Below are positions 32,432 through 42,994 of a DNA stretch of 64,000 bases, in pieces. The position numbers and the translations under genes are program-made. Below the pieces are notes generated by a model, which saw nothing but the letters and a program-made list of their open reading frames with translations, made no database searches and had not been told where the DNA came from. Every line of letters starts with the position of its first letter. The stretch's first letter is position 1. Source of the DNA: JAAFIP01 sp963775085 (GTDB lineage Bacteria; Pseudomonadota; Gammaproteobacteria; Burkholderiales; Burkholderiaceae_C); NCBI GenBank assembly GCA_963775085.1, contig CAVZHO010000005.1:1-64000 (forward strand), given 5' to 3'.

Positions 32432-33660
32432 GCTGACCCCCTCTCAGTGCTTTTGATTGCTTGCACAATGCCATTGAAATAGGAGCTTATTACGCGCATA
32501 TAGCGTGCGTCATCGAGCAAAAACGCATCGTGCCCGTGGGGTGCGTCGATCTCGGCGTAGCTTACCGGATGGTTGTTGTCCAGCAGGGCCTTCACCACCT
32601 CGCGGCTGCGCGCGGGGGTAAAGCGCCAGTCGGTGCTGAAGCTGATCAGCAGGAATTTGGCCGTTGCGTTTTTCAGCGCCTGGCTTAAGTCACCGTCAAA
32701 TTTTTTGGCCGGGTCGAAGTAGTCCAAGGCCCGCGTAATCAGCAAATAGGTGTTGGCATCAAAATATTCGGCAAACTTGTCGCCCTGGTAGCGCAGGTAG
32801 CTTTCGATCTGGAACTCCACGTCCTGCGTCGTGTACTGGTAAGGCAACTGAGTCGCGCCGAGCGCCGCCGGGCCGCCCCCAGGCGCGAGGGCCCCCTCGG
32901 GGGGCAGCGCAGCACGCGCAGCGGCAAGCGTGGGGGCACGTAGCTGCCGTCCAAATTTTTCGTTCATCACGTCATCGCTCAAATAGGTGATGTGCCCGAC
33001 CATGCGCGCGATGCGCAGGCCGCGCTTGGGGACTACGCCGTGCTGGTAGAAGTGACCACCATGAAAATCGGGGTCGGTGGCAATGGCGCGGCGGGCCACT
33101 TCGTTAAAGGCGATGTTCTCCGCCGTCAGATTGGGCGCGGTGGCTACGCCGATGCAGTGGCGCACGCGCCCTGGGTATCGCAGCGTCCAGCTCAGCGCCT
33201 GCATGCCGCCCAGGCTGCCACCCATCACGGCGGCCAGGGTTTGGATGCCTAGCGCGTCCAGCAGGCGGGCTTGGGCATCGACCCAGTCTTCCACCGTCAC
33301 CACCGGAAAGTCCGCACCGTAGACGCGCCCAGTATCCGGGTTGACGTGCATCGGCCCGGTGGAGCCAAAGCACGAGCCCAGGTTGTTCACGCCGATGACG
33401 AAAAATTGGTCGGTGTCCAGCGGCTTGCCGGGGCCAATCATGTTGTCCCACCAGCCCTCGGACTTGTCCTGCCCGACGTAGACACCCGCTACATGGTGCG
33501 AGGCGTTGAGTGCGTGGCAGATCAGCACGGCGTTGGACTTGGCCGCGTTGAGCGTGCCATAGGTCTCATACGCCAGCGTGTACGCGCGGATCGACGCGCC
33601 GCACTGCAAGGGCAGTGGGGCATCAAAGTGCATGAACTGTGGCGTGGCAAGGAGCGGCAT
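32428..33660 (-). CDS. metX: Homoserine O-acyltransferase MetX with an in-frame repeat insertion
   Basis: An alpha/beta-hydrolase-fold acyltransferase for the first methionine-specific step. Landmarks: FDAPLPLQCGASIRAYTLAY, YETYGTLN, CHALNASHHVAG, nucleophile GGSLGGMQ with Ser149, and C-terminal DAPHGHDAFL. The natural acyl donor (acetyl or succinyl) cannot be told reliably. Residues about 241-275 (APTLAAARAALPPEG and following) are extra relative to the family and are encoded by a GC-rich palindromic repeat; length is 410 versus about 380. ATG at 33660 is chosen; the frame's earlier TTG at 33669 lies by the terminator. No clear ribosome-binding site is seen. Confidence 0.93.
   Translation of the reverse strand: MPLLATPQFMHFDAPLPLQCGASIRAYTLAYETYGTLNAAKSNAVLICHALNASHHVAGVYVGQDKSEGWWDNMIGPGKPLDTDQFFVIGVNNLGSCFGSTGPMHVNPDTGRVYGADFPVVTVEDWVDAQARLLDALGIQTLAAVMGGSLGGMQALSWTLRYPGRVRHCIGVATAPNLTAENIAFNEVARRAIATDPDFHGGHFYQHGVVPKRGLRIARMVGHITYLSDDVMNEKFGRQLRAPTLAAARAALPPEGALAPGGGPAALGATQLPYQYTTQDVEFQIESYLRYQGDKFAEYFDANTYLLITRALDYFDPAKKFDGDLSQALKNATAKFLLISFSTDWRFTPARSREVVKALLDNNHPVSYAEIDAPHGHDAFLLDDARYMRVISSYFNGIVQAIKSTERGSA
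32850..32940. repeat. GC-rich palindromic repeat inside metX
   Basis: Contains GCCCCCTCGGGGGGC and a CGCCGGGCCGCCCCC arm, plus GCAGCGGCAAGCGTGGGGGC. I know sequences of this type as intergenic repeats in Comamonadaceae genomes. Here it is read through in frame. Confidence 0.75.
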
Positions 33661-33676
33661 GAAAAACAAGCAATAA

Positions 33677-33711
33677 AAAACCCGAGATCGCTAAAAACGA
33701 AACCCGGGTGT
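33677..33711 (-). terminator. Intrinsic terminator between the SAM-II riboswitch and metX
   Basis: On the minus strand ACCCG pairs with CGGGT around an inner TTCG/GCGA-type stem, and the hairpin is followed by TTTTTTATTG. It ends about 15 bp before the metX ATG, so it probably works as a transcription attenuator for the riboswitch. Confidence 0.7.
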
Positions 33712-33721
33712 CTATGGAGGG

Positions 33722-33776
33722 ATGGTCTTTAGCAGAATTTATTACGCGCCCGCAAGCTGGTGCAAATCGGCGCAGA
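33722..33776 (-). ncRNA. SAM-II (SAM-alpha) riboswitch upstream of metX
   Basis: On the minus strand the RNA begins GCGCCGAUUUGCACC, continues CUUGCGGGCGCGU and AAUAAAU, and ends GCUAAAG. This matches the SAM-II layout: P1 GCGCC (33773-33769) pairs with GGCGC (33750-33746), the GAUUU loop and the AUAAAU / GCUAAA pseudoknot strand follow in the right order and spacing. A TATACT -10 box (33786-33781) sits immediately upstream, so transcription starts at the riboswitch. It would switch off metX-metW when SAM is plentiful. Confidence 0.88.
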
Positions 33777-33780
33777 CCAC

Positions 33781-33786
33781 AGTATA
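33781..33786 (-). promoter_or_regulatory. -10 box of the metX-metW transcript
   Basis: TATACT on the minus strand about 8 bp before the first base of the riboswitch. No good -35 hexamer is seen 16-18 bp upstream. Confidence 0.5.
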
Positions 33787-33817
33787 GAGGATTCCGCCCA
33801 GGGTACCGGGCACACGC

Positions 33818-36664
<2,847 letters not shown>

Positions 36665-36697
36665 GGCTCACCTGTGTTAACTTTTTTACTGTTTCAC

Positions 36698-36803
36698 GGT
36701 GAGCGTCGTTGTAAATCGAGTCTCCAAGCCTGACAAATTCCGCACTTTTCAGTAACAAGTTGAGGGCTTGTCCCTAAAAGGCTGTTGTTGCAACGCTCCT
36801 TGG
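36698..36803 (-). ncRNA. SAH (S-adenosylhomocysteine) riboswitch upstream of metH
   Basis: The minus strand reads CCAAGGAGCGUUGCAAC at 36803-36787, later CAGGCUUGG (P1 partner CUUGG at 36728-36724) and then CGACGCUCACC at 36708-36698, whose ACGCUC pairs with GAGCGU as the pseudoknot. This is the SAH-riboswitch architecture, which is common before metH and ahcY in betaproteobacteria. It should raise metH expression when SAH accumulates. It ends about 35 bp before the metH ATG. Confidence 0.88.
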
Positions 36804-36854
36804 AGTACTATCCATTTTAGTGCACAAGGCGTGTATTGTCGAATAACCCCATCC

Positions 36855-37445
36855 ATGCTAGACAAACTCTTCAAGAAAAAGCCAGACAACGAAGTCACTG
36901 GCCTCGAACGCATGAAGGCGATCGAGGGTTCGGGTAGCGCTGAGTTGGCCGCTACTTTGCTTACCGCGCCCACCGCGCTGTTACAACTCACCGAGGAAGA
37001 AGCGAGGGTGGTCGTGAGCTATATGAAGCCGCGCAAAATCCCGGAAGGCACGGCCTTCATCAAAGAAGGTGACACCCAAGATACCGGCTACATGGTGTTA
37101 GTGCTGGATGGCGAAGTCACCGTGGAAAACATCGTCGTCAGCCGCACCTCGGCGGTGACGGTCAATGTTTTGGGGCCTGGCAGTCTGATAGGCGAGATGG
37201 GCCTGGTGGATGGTGCCGCGCGCTCGGCCACCTGCACGGCTACCACCCATGTGCGCTGCGCCATCCTGTCGCGCGATGCGCTGGAGAAGCTGATGAACGA
37301 TGAGCCGCACATTGGCGGCAAACTGATGATGGCGGTGAGCCTGCGCATTGCACAACGTCTGCGCGATACGGCCGACAAGCTGCGTCTGTACGCCCAGCTC
37401 ACCCAGGCCATGCAGCAGGAAATTGACCGCTTGATGCCTACTTGA
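36855..37445 (+). CDS. Cyclic-nucleotide-binding-domain protein without a DNA-binding domain
   Basis: A 196-residue protein with one cNMP-binding domain (Crp/PKA fold): EGTAFIKEGDTQDTGYMVLV, then the binding-cassette region GPGSLIGEMGLVDGAARSAT, in which Arg and Glu positions are kept. The C-terminus is a helix ending AQLTQAMQQEIDRLMPT and contains no helix-turn-helix, so it is not a Crp-type transcription factor. It might regulate a partner by binding cAMP or c-di-GMP. Start taken at MLDKLFKKK (36855); the frame opens 29 codons earlier. It converges on the acyl-CoA ligase gene with 5 bp between the stops. Confidence 0.82.
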   Translation: MLDKLFKKKPDNEVTGLERMKAIEGSGSAELAATLLTAPTALLQLTEEEARVVVSYMKPRKIPEGTAFIKEGDTQDTGYMVLVLDGEVTVENIVVSRTSAVTVNVLGPGSLIGEMGLVDGAARSATCTATTHVRCAILSRDALEKLMNDEPHIGGKLMMAVSLRIAQRLRDTADKLRLYAQLTQAMQQEIDRLMPT

Positions 37446-37450
37446 GCGGC

Positions 37451-39127
37451 TTACTTTTTATCCCGCAGTTCACGGCGCAAAATTTTCCCCACCGGGGTTT
37501 TTGGCATTTCGGTGCGAAACTCCACCACCTTGGGCTGCTTGTAGCCCGTCAGATTTGACCGGCAGTAGTCACGCACCTGCGCTTCGGTCAATGCCGGGTC
37601 TTTCCTGACGATCACCAGTTTGACGGCTTCACCCGTCTTTTCGTCGGCCACGCCCACTACGGCGCACTCCATCACACCGGGCAGCTGCGCCACCACGTCT
37701 TCCACTTCGTTGGGGTAGACGTTAAAGCCGCTGACCAGCACCATGTCTTTTTTGCGGTCCACAATCTTGAAGTAACCGCGCTCGTCCATGGTGCCGATGT
37801 CGCCGGTTTTAAAGTAACCGTCGGCTGTCATCACCTGGGCAGTTTCGTCTGGGCGCTGCCAGTAGCCCGCCATGACCTGGGGCCCTTTGATGGCAATTTC
37901 ACCCGGCTGGCCCAAGGGGACTTCCTGACCATCGTCGTCCAGGCATTTGAGGTAGGTACTGGGTAGAGGCACGCCAATAGTGCCGGTATAGGCTTTGCTG
38001 TTGGTAGGGTTGCAGGTGGCCGAGGGCGAGGTTTCGGACAGGCCATAGCCTTCGCAAATTGAACAACCGGTTTTGTCCAGCCACAGCTTGGCCACTGCGC
38101 CTTGCACTGCCATGCCGCCACCCACCGACACTTTCAGGTGGCTCCAGTCGACCGTGTGGAAGTCCGCATGGTTAGCCAAACCGTTAAACAGGGTGTTGAC
38201 CGCTGGAAAGCTGTGAATTTTGTGTTTCGCCAGCTCCTTGAGCACGGCGGGCAGGTCGCGCGGGTTGGGAATGAGAACACCTTTGCTGCCCATGCGTATG
38301 CCCAGCATCATGCTGACCGTGAATGCAAAAATATGGTACAGCGGCAAGGCCACCACACCCACGGCCTGTTCACCTGCTGGCAGTAGTTTCAAGGCGGGCT
38401 GGTTCCAGGCCTCCGATTGCAGCAGGTTGGCTATCACATTGCGGTGCAGCAGCACAGCGCCCTTGCTCACCCCGGTAGTGCCGCCGGTATATTGCAGCAC
38501 CGCCACATCGTTCGATTTGATAACAGGCTTGACCAGCGTACCGCTGGTGCCCTTGGCTACAGCGGCATTAAAGCGTACTGCGCCCGGCAGGTTGAATGCG
38601 GGCACCATTTTTTTCACGTTGCGCACCACATAGTTGGCGACGCCGCCTTTGAACAATCCCAGCATGTCACCCACCGCGGCCAGCACCACATGTTTGACGC
38701 TGGTGTTGGCAATGCAATGCTGCAGTGTGGTGGCGAAGTTTTCAATAATGACGATGGCTTTGGCACCCGAGTCCTTCAGCTGGTGCTCCAATTCGCGCGG
38801 GGTGTACAGCGGATTCACATTGACCACCACAAAGCCTGCCCGCAAGACTGCCGCCACTGCGACCGGGTACTGCGGCACGTTGGGCATCATCAGGGCGACA
38901 CGGTCACCCTGGGTCAAACCCAAGCCCTGCAGGTAGGCGGCAAAGGCTCGACTGAGCGAGTCGGTCTGTGCGAAGCTGACATTGCTCCCCTTGAAGCTAT
39001 AGGCCGTACGCTTGGCGTACTTTTGGAAACCCTCTTCCATCAAGCCGACCAACGAGCTGTACTGGCTGGGGTCGATGTCGTGGGGCACCCCTTCGGGGTA
39101 GGCGGTGAGCCAAGGACGATCACGCAT
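37451..39127 (-). CDS. fadD: Long-chain-fatty-acid-CoA ligase (FadD-like)
   Basis: A 558-residue adenylate-forming enzyme. The P-loop-like motif YTGGTTGVSKGAVLLHRN, the EGYGLSETSPSATCNP core and the hinge GDIGTMDERGYFKIVDRKKD are intact, and the catalytic lysine is in KTPVGKILRRELRDKK. It activates fatty acids to acyl-CoA through acyl-AMP. Among possible starts, ATG at 39127 has GGAG six bases upstream and begins MRDRPWLTAYPEGVP, as FadD homologues do. No other beta-oxidation genes are adjacent. Confidence 0.92.
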   Translation of the reverse strand: MRDRPWLTAYPEGVPHDIDPSQYSSLVGLMEEGFQKYAKRTAYSFKGSNVSFAQTDSLSRAFAAYLQGLGLTQGDRVALMMPNVPQYPVAVAAVLRAGFVVVNVNPLYTPRELEHQLKDSGAKAIVIIENFATTLQHCIANTSVKHVVLAAVGDMLGLFKGGVANYVVRNVKKMVPAFNLPGAVRFNAAVAKGTSGTLVKPVIKSNDVAVLQYTGGTTGVSKGAVLLHRNVIANLLQSEAWNQPALKLLPAGEQAVGVVALPLYHIFAFTVSMMLGIRMGSKGVLIPNPRDLPAVLKELAKHKIHSFPAVNTLFNGLANHADFHTVDWSHLKVSVGGGMAVQGAVAKLWLDKTGCSICEGYGLSETSPSATCNPTNSKAYTGTIGVPLPSTYLKCLDDDGQEVPLGQPGEIAIKGPQVMAGYWQRPDETAQVMTADGYFKTGDIGTMDERGYFKIVDRKKDMVLVSGFNVYPNEVEDVVAQLPGVMECAVVGVADEKTGEAVKLVIVRKDPALTEAQVRDYCRSNLTGYKQPKVVEFRTEMPKTPVGKILRRELRDKK

Positions 39128-39237
39128 TGCTGTCTCCATACTACAAACCAATCAAGCCCACCATTGTGCCGGCAAGTGCGTCAAACTGTAAGTAGGTTTT
39201 CCCTAGGAGTCTGGGCGGCAAAACTGGCCATGGCAGG

Positions 39238-40662
39238 CTATTCGACCGCTTTGACCATGTCTTCTACAACTTTCTTCGCATCGCCAAACACCATCATGGT
39301 TTTGTCCATGTAGAACAGCTCGTTGTCCAGGCCCGCATAGCCTGCGGCCATCGAGCGCTTGTTGACGATGATGGTTTTGGCCTTGTAGGCTTCCAAAATC
39401 GGCATGCCGTAAATCGCGCTGCCCTTGATGTGCGCAGCAGGGTTGACCACGTCGTTGGCACCCAAAATAATCGCCACGTCGGCCTGGCCGAACTCGCCAT
39501 TGATGTCTTCCATCTCGTGCACCTGGTCATAGGGCACCTCGGCCTCGGCCAGCAGCACGTTCATGTGGCCGGGCATGCGGCCCGCCACCGGGTGGATAGC
39601 GTATTTGACATTGATGCCCTTGGCCGTCAGCTTGGCGGCCAGTTCTTTCACCGCATGCTGGGCGCGCGCCACCGCCAGGCCGTAGCCAGGGACGATGACT
39701 ACCGTCTCGGCATTGCTCAGCACAAAAGCGGCATCGTCGGCACTGCCGCTTTTGACCGGACGCTGCTCCTTGCCACCGGCGACTGCGGTGACGGCCTCGC
39801 CGCCAAAGCCGCCCAGGATGACGTTGAAGAAACTGCGGTTCATGGCCTTGCACATGATGTAGCTCAGGATGGCGCCCGATGAGCCCACCAGTGACCCCGC
39901 GATGATCAGCATGCTGTTGTTCAAGCTGAAGCCAATGCCCGCCGCGGCCCAGCCGCTGTAGCTGTTGAGCATCGACACCACCACCGGCATGTCGGCGCCG
40001 CCGATCGGGATGATGATCAGCACGCCCATCACAAAGGCCAGGGCCAGCATGGCATAAAAGGCCGTCCAGCTTTCGGTGAAGGTATACACCAGGCCCAGAG
40101 CGATGGTGGCCAAGCCCAAGATCAGATTGAGCTTGTGCTGCCCGGTAAACTGCACCGGCGCACCCTGGAACAGGCGAAACTTGTACGTGCCGCTGAGCTT
40201 GCCAAAGGCAATCACCGAACCGCTGAAGGTGATGGCACCGATGGCCGCGCCCAGGAACAGCTCCAGCCGGTTGCCCGCCGGAATCGCCACGCCCTTGGCC
40301 ACAATGCCAAACGCATACGGCTCGGTCACGGCCGCGATGGCGATAAACACCGCCGCCAAGCCGATCATGCTGTGGAAAAACGCCACCAGCTCGGGCATCT
40401 TGGTCATGTCCACGGTCTTGGCGCGGTAGGCTCCATAGGCGCCACCCACCACCAAACCGAGCAGCACATAGGCCATGCCCGCAGCCTTGCCGCCAGAGAT
40501 CTGCACGATCAGCGCCATGGTGGTGAGCGCGGCGATCGCCATGCCCACCATGCCAAACAGGTTACCGCGAATCGAGGTGGTGGGATGCGACAGGCCCTTG
40601 AGCGCCTGGATAAAACATACCGAAGCGATTAAATACAACAGGGTGGCTAGACTCATGCTCAT
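39238..40662 (-). CDS. pntB: NAD(P) transhydrogenase subunit beta
   Basis: A 474-residue PntB. The N-terminal two thirds hold about nine membrane helices including SMIGLAAVFIAIAAVTEPYA; the C-terminal dIII domain binds NADP with VVIVPGYGLAVARAQHAVKE, HPVAGRMPGHMNVLLAEAEV and GANDVVNPAA. It couples hydride transfer from NADH to NADP with proton entry. The ATG at 40662 overlaps the pntA2 stop (ATGA), so they are coupled. Confidence 0.95.
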   Translation of the reverse strand: MSMSLATLLYLIASVCFIQALKGLSHPTTSIRGNLFGMVGMAIAALTTMALIVQISGGKAAGMAYVLLGLVVGGAYGAYRAKTVDMTKMPELVAFFHSMIGLAAVFIAIAAVTEPYAFGIVAKGVAIPAGNRLELFLGAAIGAITFSGSVIAFGKLSGTYKFRLFQGAPVQFTGQHKLNLILGLATIALGLVYTFTESWTAFYAMLALAFVMGVLIIIPIGGADMPVVVSMLNSYSGWAAAGIGFSLNNSMLIIAGSLVGSSGAILSYIMCKAMNRSFFNVILGGFGGEAVTAVAGGKEQRPVKSGSADDAAFVLSNAETVVIVPGYGLAVARAQHAVKELAAKLTAKGINVKYAIHPVAGRMPGHMNVLLAEAEVPYDQVHEMEDINGEFGQADVAIILGANDVVNPAAHIKGSAIYGMPILEAYKAKTIIVNKRSMAAGYAGLDNELFYMDKTMMVFGDAKKVVEDMVKAVE

Positions 40663-40985
40663 TTGCCTGCTCCTTCGATCTGCGCTGGCGCTTTCTTTTC
40701 TTTCTTCCGGAACATCTCCAGCATGCGCCGCGTCACCAAGAAGCCACCAAAGATATTGACTGCCGCCAACGCAACCGCCAACACACCCATGGTTTTTCCC
40801 AAGGTAGTCTCGGTCAATGCGGCAGCCAGCATGGCACCGACGATGACAATGGCCGAGATTGCATTGGTCACCGCCATCAATGGCGTATGCAGTGCGGGGG
40901 TAACCGTCCACACGACGTGGTAGCCCACGTAGATGGCCAGCACGAAAATAATGAGGTTAAGGATGGTGGGGGATACGATGTCCAT
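40659..40985 (-). CDS. pntA2: NAD(P) transhydrogenase subunit alpha, membrane part
   Basis: A 108-residue protein with four hydrophobic segments (TILNLIIFVLAIYVGYHVVW, HTPLMAVTNAISAIVIVG and two more), corresponding to the C-terminal membrane domain of PntA as a separate subunit, as in the three-gene pnt operons. Start taken at MDIVSPTILNL (40985); the open frame extends 14 codons into the repeat-containing spacer. It stands 118 bp after pntA1, the spacer being filled by an inverted REP-like pair. Confidence 0.93.
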   Translation of the reverse strand: MDIVSPTILNLIIFVLAIYVGYHVVWTVTPALHTPLMAVTNAISAIVIVGAMLAAALTETTLGKTMGVLAVALAAVNIFGGFLVTRRMLEMFRKKEKKAPAQIEGAGK

Positions 40986-41005
40986 GGGTAGTCTCCGGTC
41001 ATGGC

Positions 41006-41093
41006 GTAAATTGGGGTCAGAGCCCAATTTCGTCCAGCTTGGTTAGTCTTCGATTCGTTGCTTGTCCTGAATTGGGATCTGACCCCAATTTAC
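41006..41093. repeat. Inverted pair of REP-like repeats between pntA1 and pntA2
   Basis: GTAAATTGGGGTCAGA (41006-41021) is the exact reverse complement of TCTGACCCCAATTTAC (41078-41093). Each arm also has a local partner (GCCCAATTT and AATTGGGA), so each unit is itself a hairpin. The sequence type resembles REP elements linked to tyrosine transposases. Confidence 0.85.
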
Positions 41094-41103
41094 TTGTTTC
41101 TTT

Positions 41104-42234
41104 TTACTTGCGACGCACTTCACCACCCTGCGTCATCAAACACGCGGCTACGATGTCGTCTTCCATATCGACTTTCAGGCCACCGTCTTTGGGGAGGATG
41201 AGCTTCAAAAAGTCCAGCACGTTGCGGGCATACAGGGCGGAGGCATCGGCTGCCACCAGGGCGGGCAGGTTGGTGTCGCCCACAATGGTCACCCCGTGTT
41301 TGACGACCGTTTTGTCTGGCTCACTCAAGGGGCAGTTGCCGCCTACACCCCCTGCGCCCTTGCCTGCGGCAATGTCGACAATCACCGAGCCGGGCTTCAT
41401 GGATTTCACCATGTCTTCGGTAATCAAAGTGGGCGCGGCGCGGCCGGGGATGAGGGCGGTGGAAATGACGATGTCGGCCAGCGCCACGCGCTTGGCTACC
41501 TCGACGGCTTGGCGCGCCAACCAGCTCGGTGGCATCGGTTTGGCATAGCCGCCCACGCCGACAGCGGCTTCTTTTTCTTCCGGTGTGTCGTATGACACGT
41601 CGATGAATTTGCCGCCCAGCGATTCGATCTGTTCTTTGACACTCGGGCGTACATCCGACGCTTCGATCACCGCGCCCAGTCGCTTGGCGGTGGCAATGGC
41701 CTGCAAGCCCGCCACACCTACGCCCAAGATGACGACGCGCGCGGCTTTCACTGTGCCGGCTGCCGTCATCAGCATCGGGAAGAAACGCTGGTATTTGTCG
41801 GCCGCCATCATCACGGCCTTGTAGCCTGCAATATTGGCCTGCGAGCTTAAAACGTCCATGCTCTGCGCGCGGGTGGTGCGCGGCGCGGCCTCCAGCGCAA
41901 AGCCGGTGATGCCGGCAGATGCCAGACGCTGCAAGCCCTCGGCATCGAAGGGGTTGAGCATGCCCACCACCGTGGTCCCGCTCTTGAGCTGCGGCATCTC
42001 CGCGCTGGTCGGTGCGCGCACTTTGAGCACCAGCTCGCAACCATATGCACCGGCAGCATCGCCAATCTGCGCGCCCGCCGCTTCGTAAGCGGCATCCGTC
42101 ACACTGGCCGCCACACCGGCACCGCGCTGGACCACGATGACGTGGCCTTGTGACGCTAATTTTTTAGCTGTTTCCGGGGTAATAGCCACCCTGGTTTCGC
42201 CGGGCCATATCTCAGCCGGTACGCCAATTCGCAT
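41104..42234 (-). CDS. pntA: NAD(P) transhydrogenase subunit alpha, NAD-binding part
   Basis: A 376-residue domain I of the transhydrogenase, related to alanine dehydrogenase. It starts MRIGVPAEIWPGETRVAITP and contains ARVVILGVGVAGLQAIATAK, EASDVRPSVKEQIESLGGKF and GSVIVDIAAGKGAGGVGGNC. It binds NAD(H) in the cytoplasm. GGAG seven bases upstream supports the ATG at 42234. First gene of a three-gene pnt operon. Confidence 0.95.
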   Translation of the reverse strand: MRIGVPAEIWPGETRVAITPETAKKLASQGHVIVVQRGAGVAASVTDAAYEAAGAQIGDAAGAYGCELVLKVRAPTSAEMPQLKSGTTVVGMLNPFDAEGLQRLASAGITGFALEAAPRTTRAQSMDVLSSQANIAGYKAVMMAADKYQRFFPMLMTAAGTVKAARVVILGVGVAGLQAIATAKRLGAVIEASDVRPSVKEQIESLGGKFIDVSYDTPEEKEAAVGVGGYAKPMPPSWLARQAVEVAKRVALADIVISTALIPGRAAPTLITEDMVKSMKPGSVIVDIAAGKGAGGVGGNCPLSEPDKTVVKHGVTIVGDTNLPALVAADASALYARNVLDFLKLILPKDGGLKVDMEDDIVAACLMTQGGEVRRK

Positions 42235-42367
42235 GCGGGTCTCCTCAAATAAAATTCATTGTTTATTGACACACAGCTTACACGAAATTCCGCGTTATTT
42301 GCGTTGATTTTCGTCCGAATTGATATTGCCAGGGTCAGAACACTTTGTAGCTTTGCATAATAGATGC

Positions 42368-42880
42368 ATGACACCCCCCTTGAATGAACGCTTTAAGCCA
42401 AGTGTGACCGTCGCCGCCATCATCGAGCAAGACGGTAAGTTTCTGCTGGTGGAAGAGCACACCCCCGAAGGCCTGCGCCTGAACAACCCCGCTGGCCATC
42501 TGGAGAGCGGCGAGAGTCCGCAAGCGGGCTGCGTGCGCGAGGCCCTGGAAGAAACGGCGCGGTGTTTTGTGCCTACCGCCTTGGTAGGCATCTACCTGTC
42601 GCGCTTTCAACGGCCCGCGCGTGAGGATGCCCACGGTACACATCCTTTTGAGGACATCACCTACCTGCGCTTTGCCTTTTGCGGCAGCGTGGGGGGCGAA
42701 ATTGCAGGTGGCGCGCTGGACGCAGGCATCGTGCGCACGCTGTGGCTCACCCCAGACGAGATCCGCGCCAGCACTGCGCGCCACCGCAGCCCGCTGCTGC
42801 TGCGCTGCATGGAGGATTACCTGGCGGGGCAGCGCTATCCTTTGCATGCCGTATTTACCGATATTTCCGTAATGCTATAA
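42368..42880 (+). CDS. Nudix hydrolase (NudJ-like)
   Basis: A 170-residue Nudix protein. The Nudix box spans residues 43-65: GHLESGESPQAGCVREALEE, with the catalytic glutamates of REALEE in place. The surrounding sequence (LLVEEHTPEGLRLNNPAGHL) resembles NudJ-type phosphatases, which hydrolyse thiamine or nucleoside pyrophosphates. ATG at 42368 starts MTPPLNERFKPSVTVAAII, as in homologues. The last codons (ISVML and stop) are encoded by repeat copy 6, so the repeat supplies the stop codon. Confidence 0.9.
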   Translation: MTPPLNERFKPSVTVAAIIEQDGKFLLVEEHTPEGLRLNNPAGHLESGESPQAGCVREALEETARCFVPTALVGIYLSRFQRPAREDAHGTHPFEDITYLRFAFCGSVGGEIAGGALDAGIVRTLWLTPDEIRASTARHRSPLLLRCMEDYLAGQRYPLHAVFTDISVML

Positions 42881-42917
42881 AATATATAGCTTTAAATGTC
42901 CTACCATCAAGGACTAC
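42872..42917. repeat. Bipartite palindromic repeat (copy 6), overlapping the Nudix gene end
   Basis: GCTATAAAATATATAGC followed by GTCCTACCATCAAGGAC. Its first bases include the TAA stop of the Nudix gene. Confidence 0.85.
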
Positions 42918-42994
42918 CGGTACATTTTGCATTAAAAATGCGTTGCCTCCGGCTGGCCAGGGCAACGACATACGGGCAATGCTAGTATCCAGCC

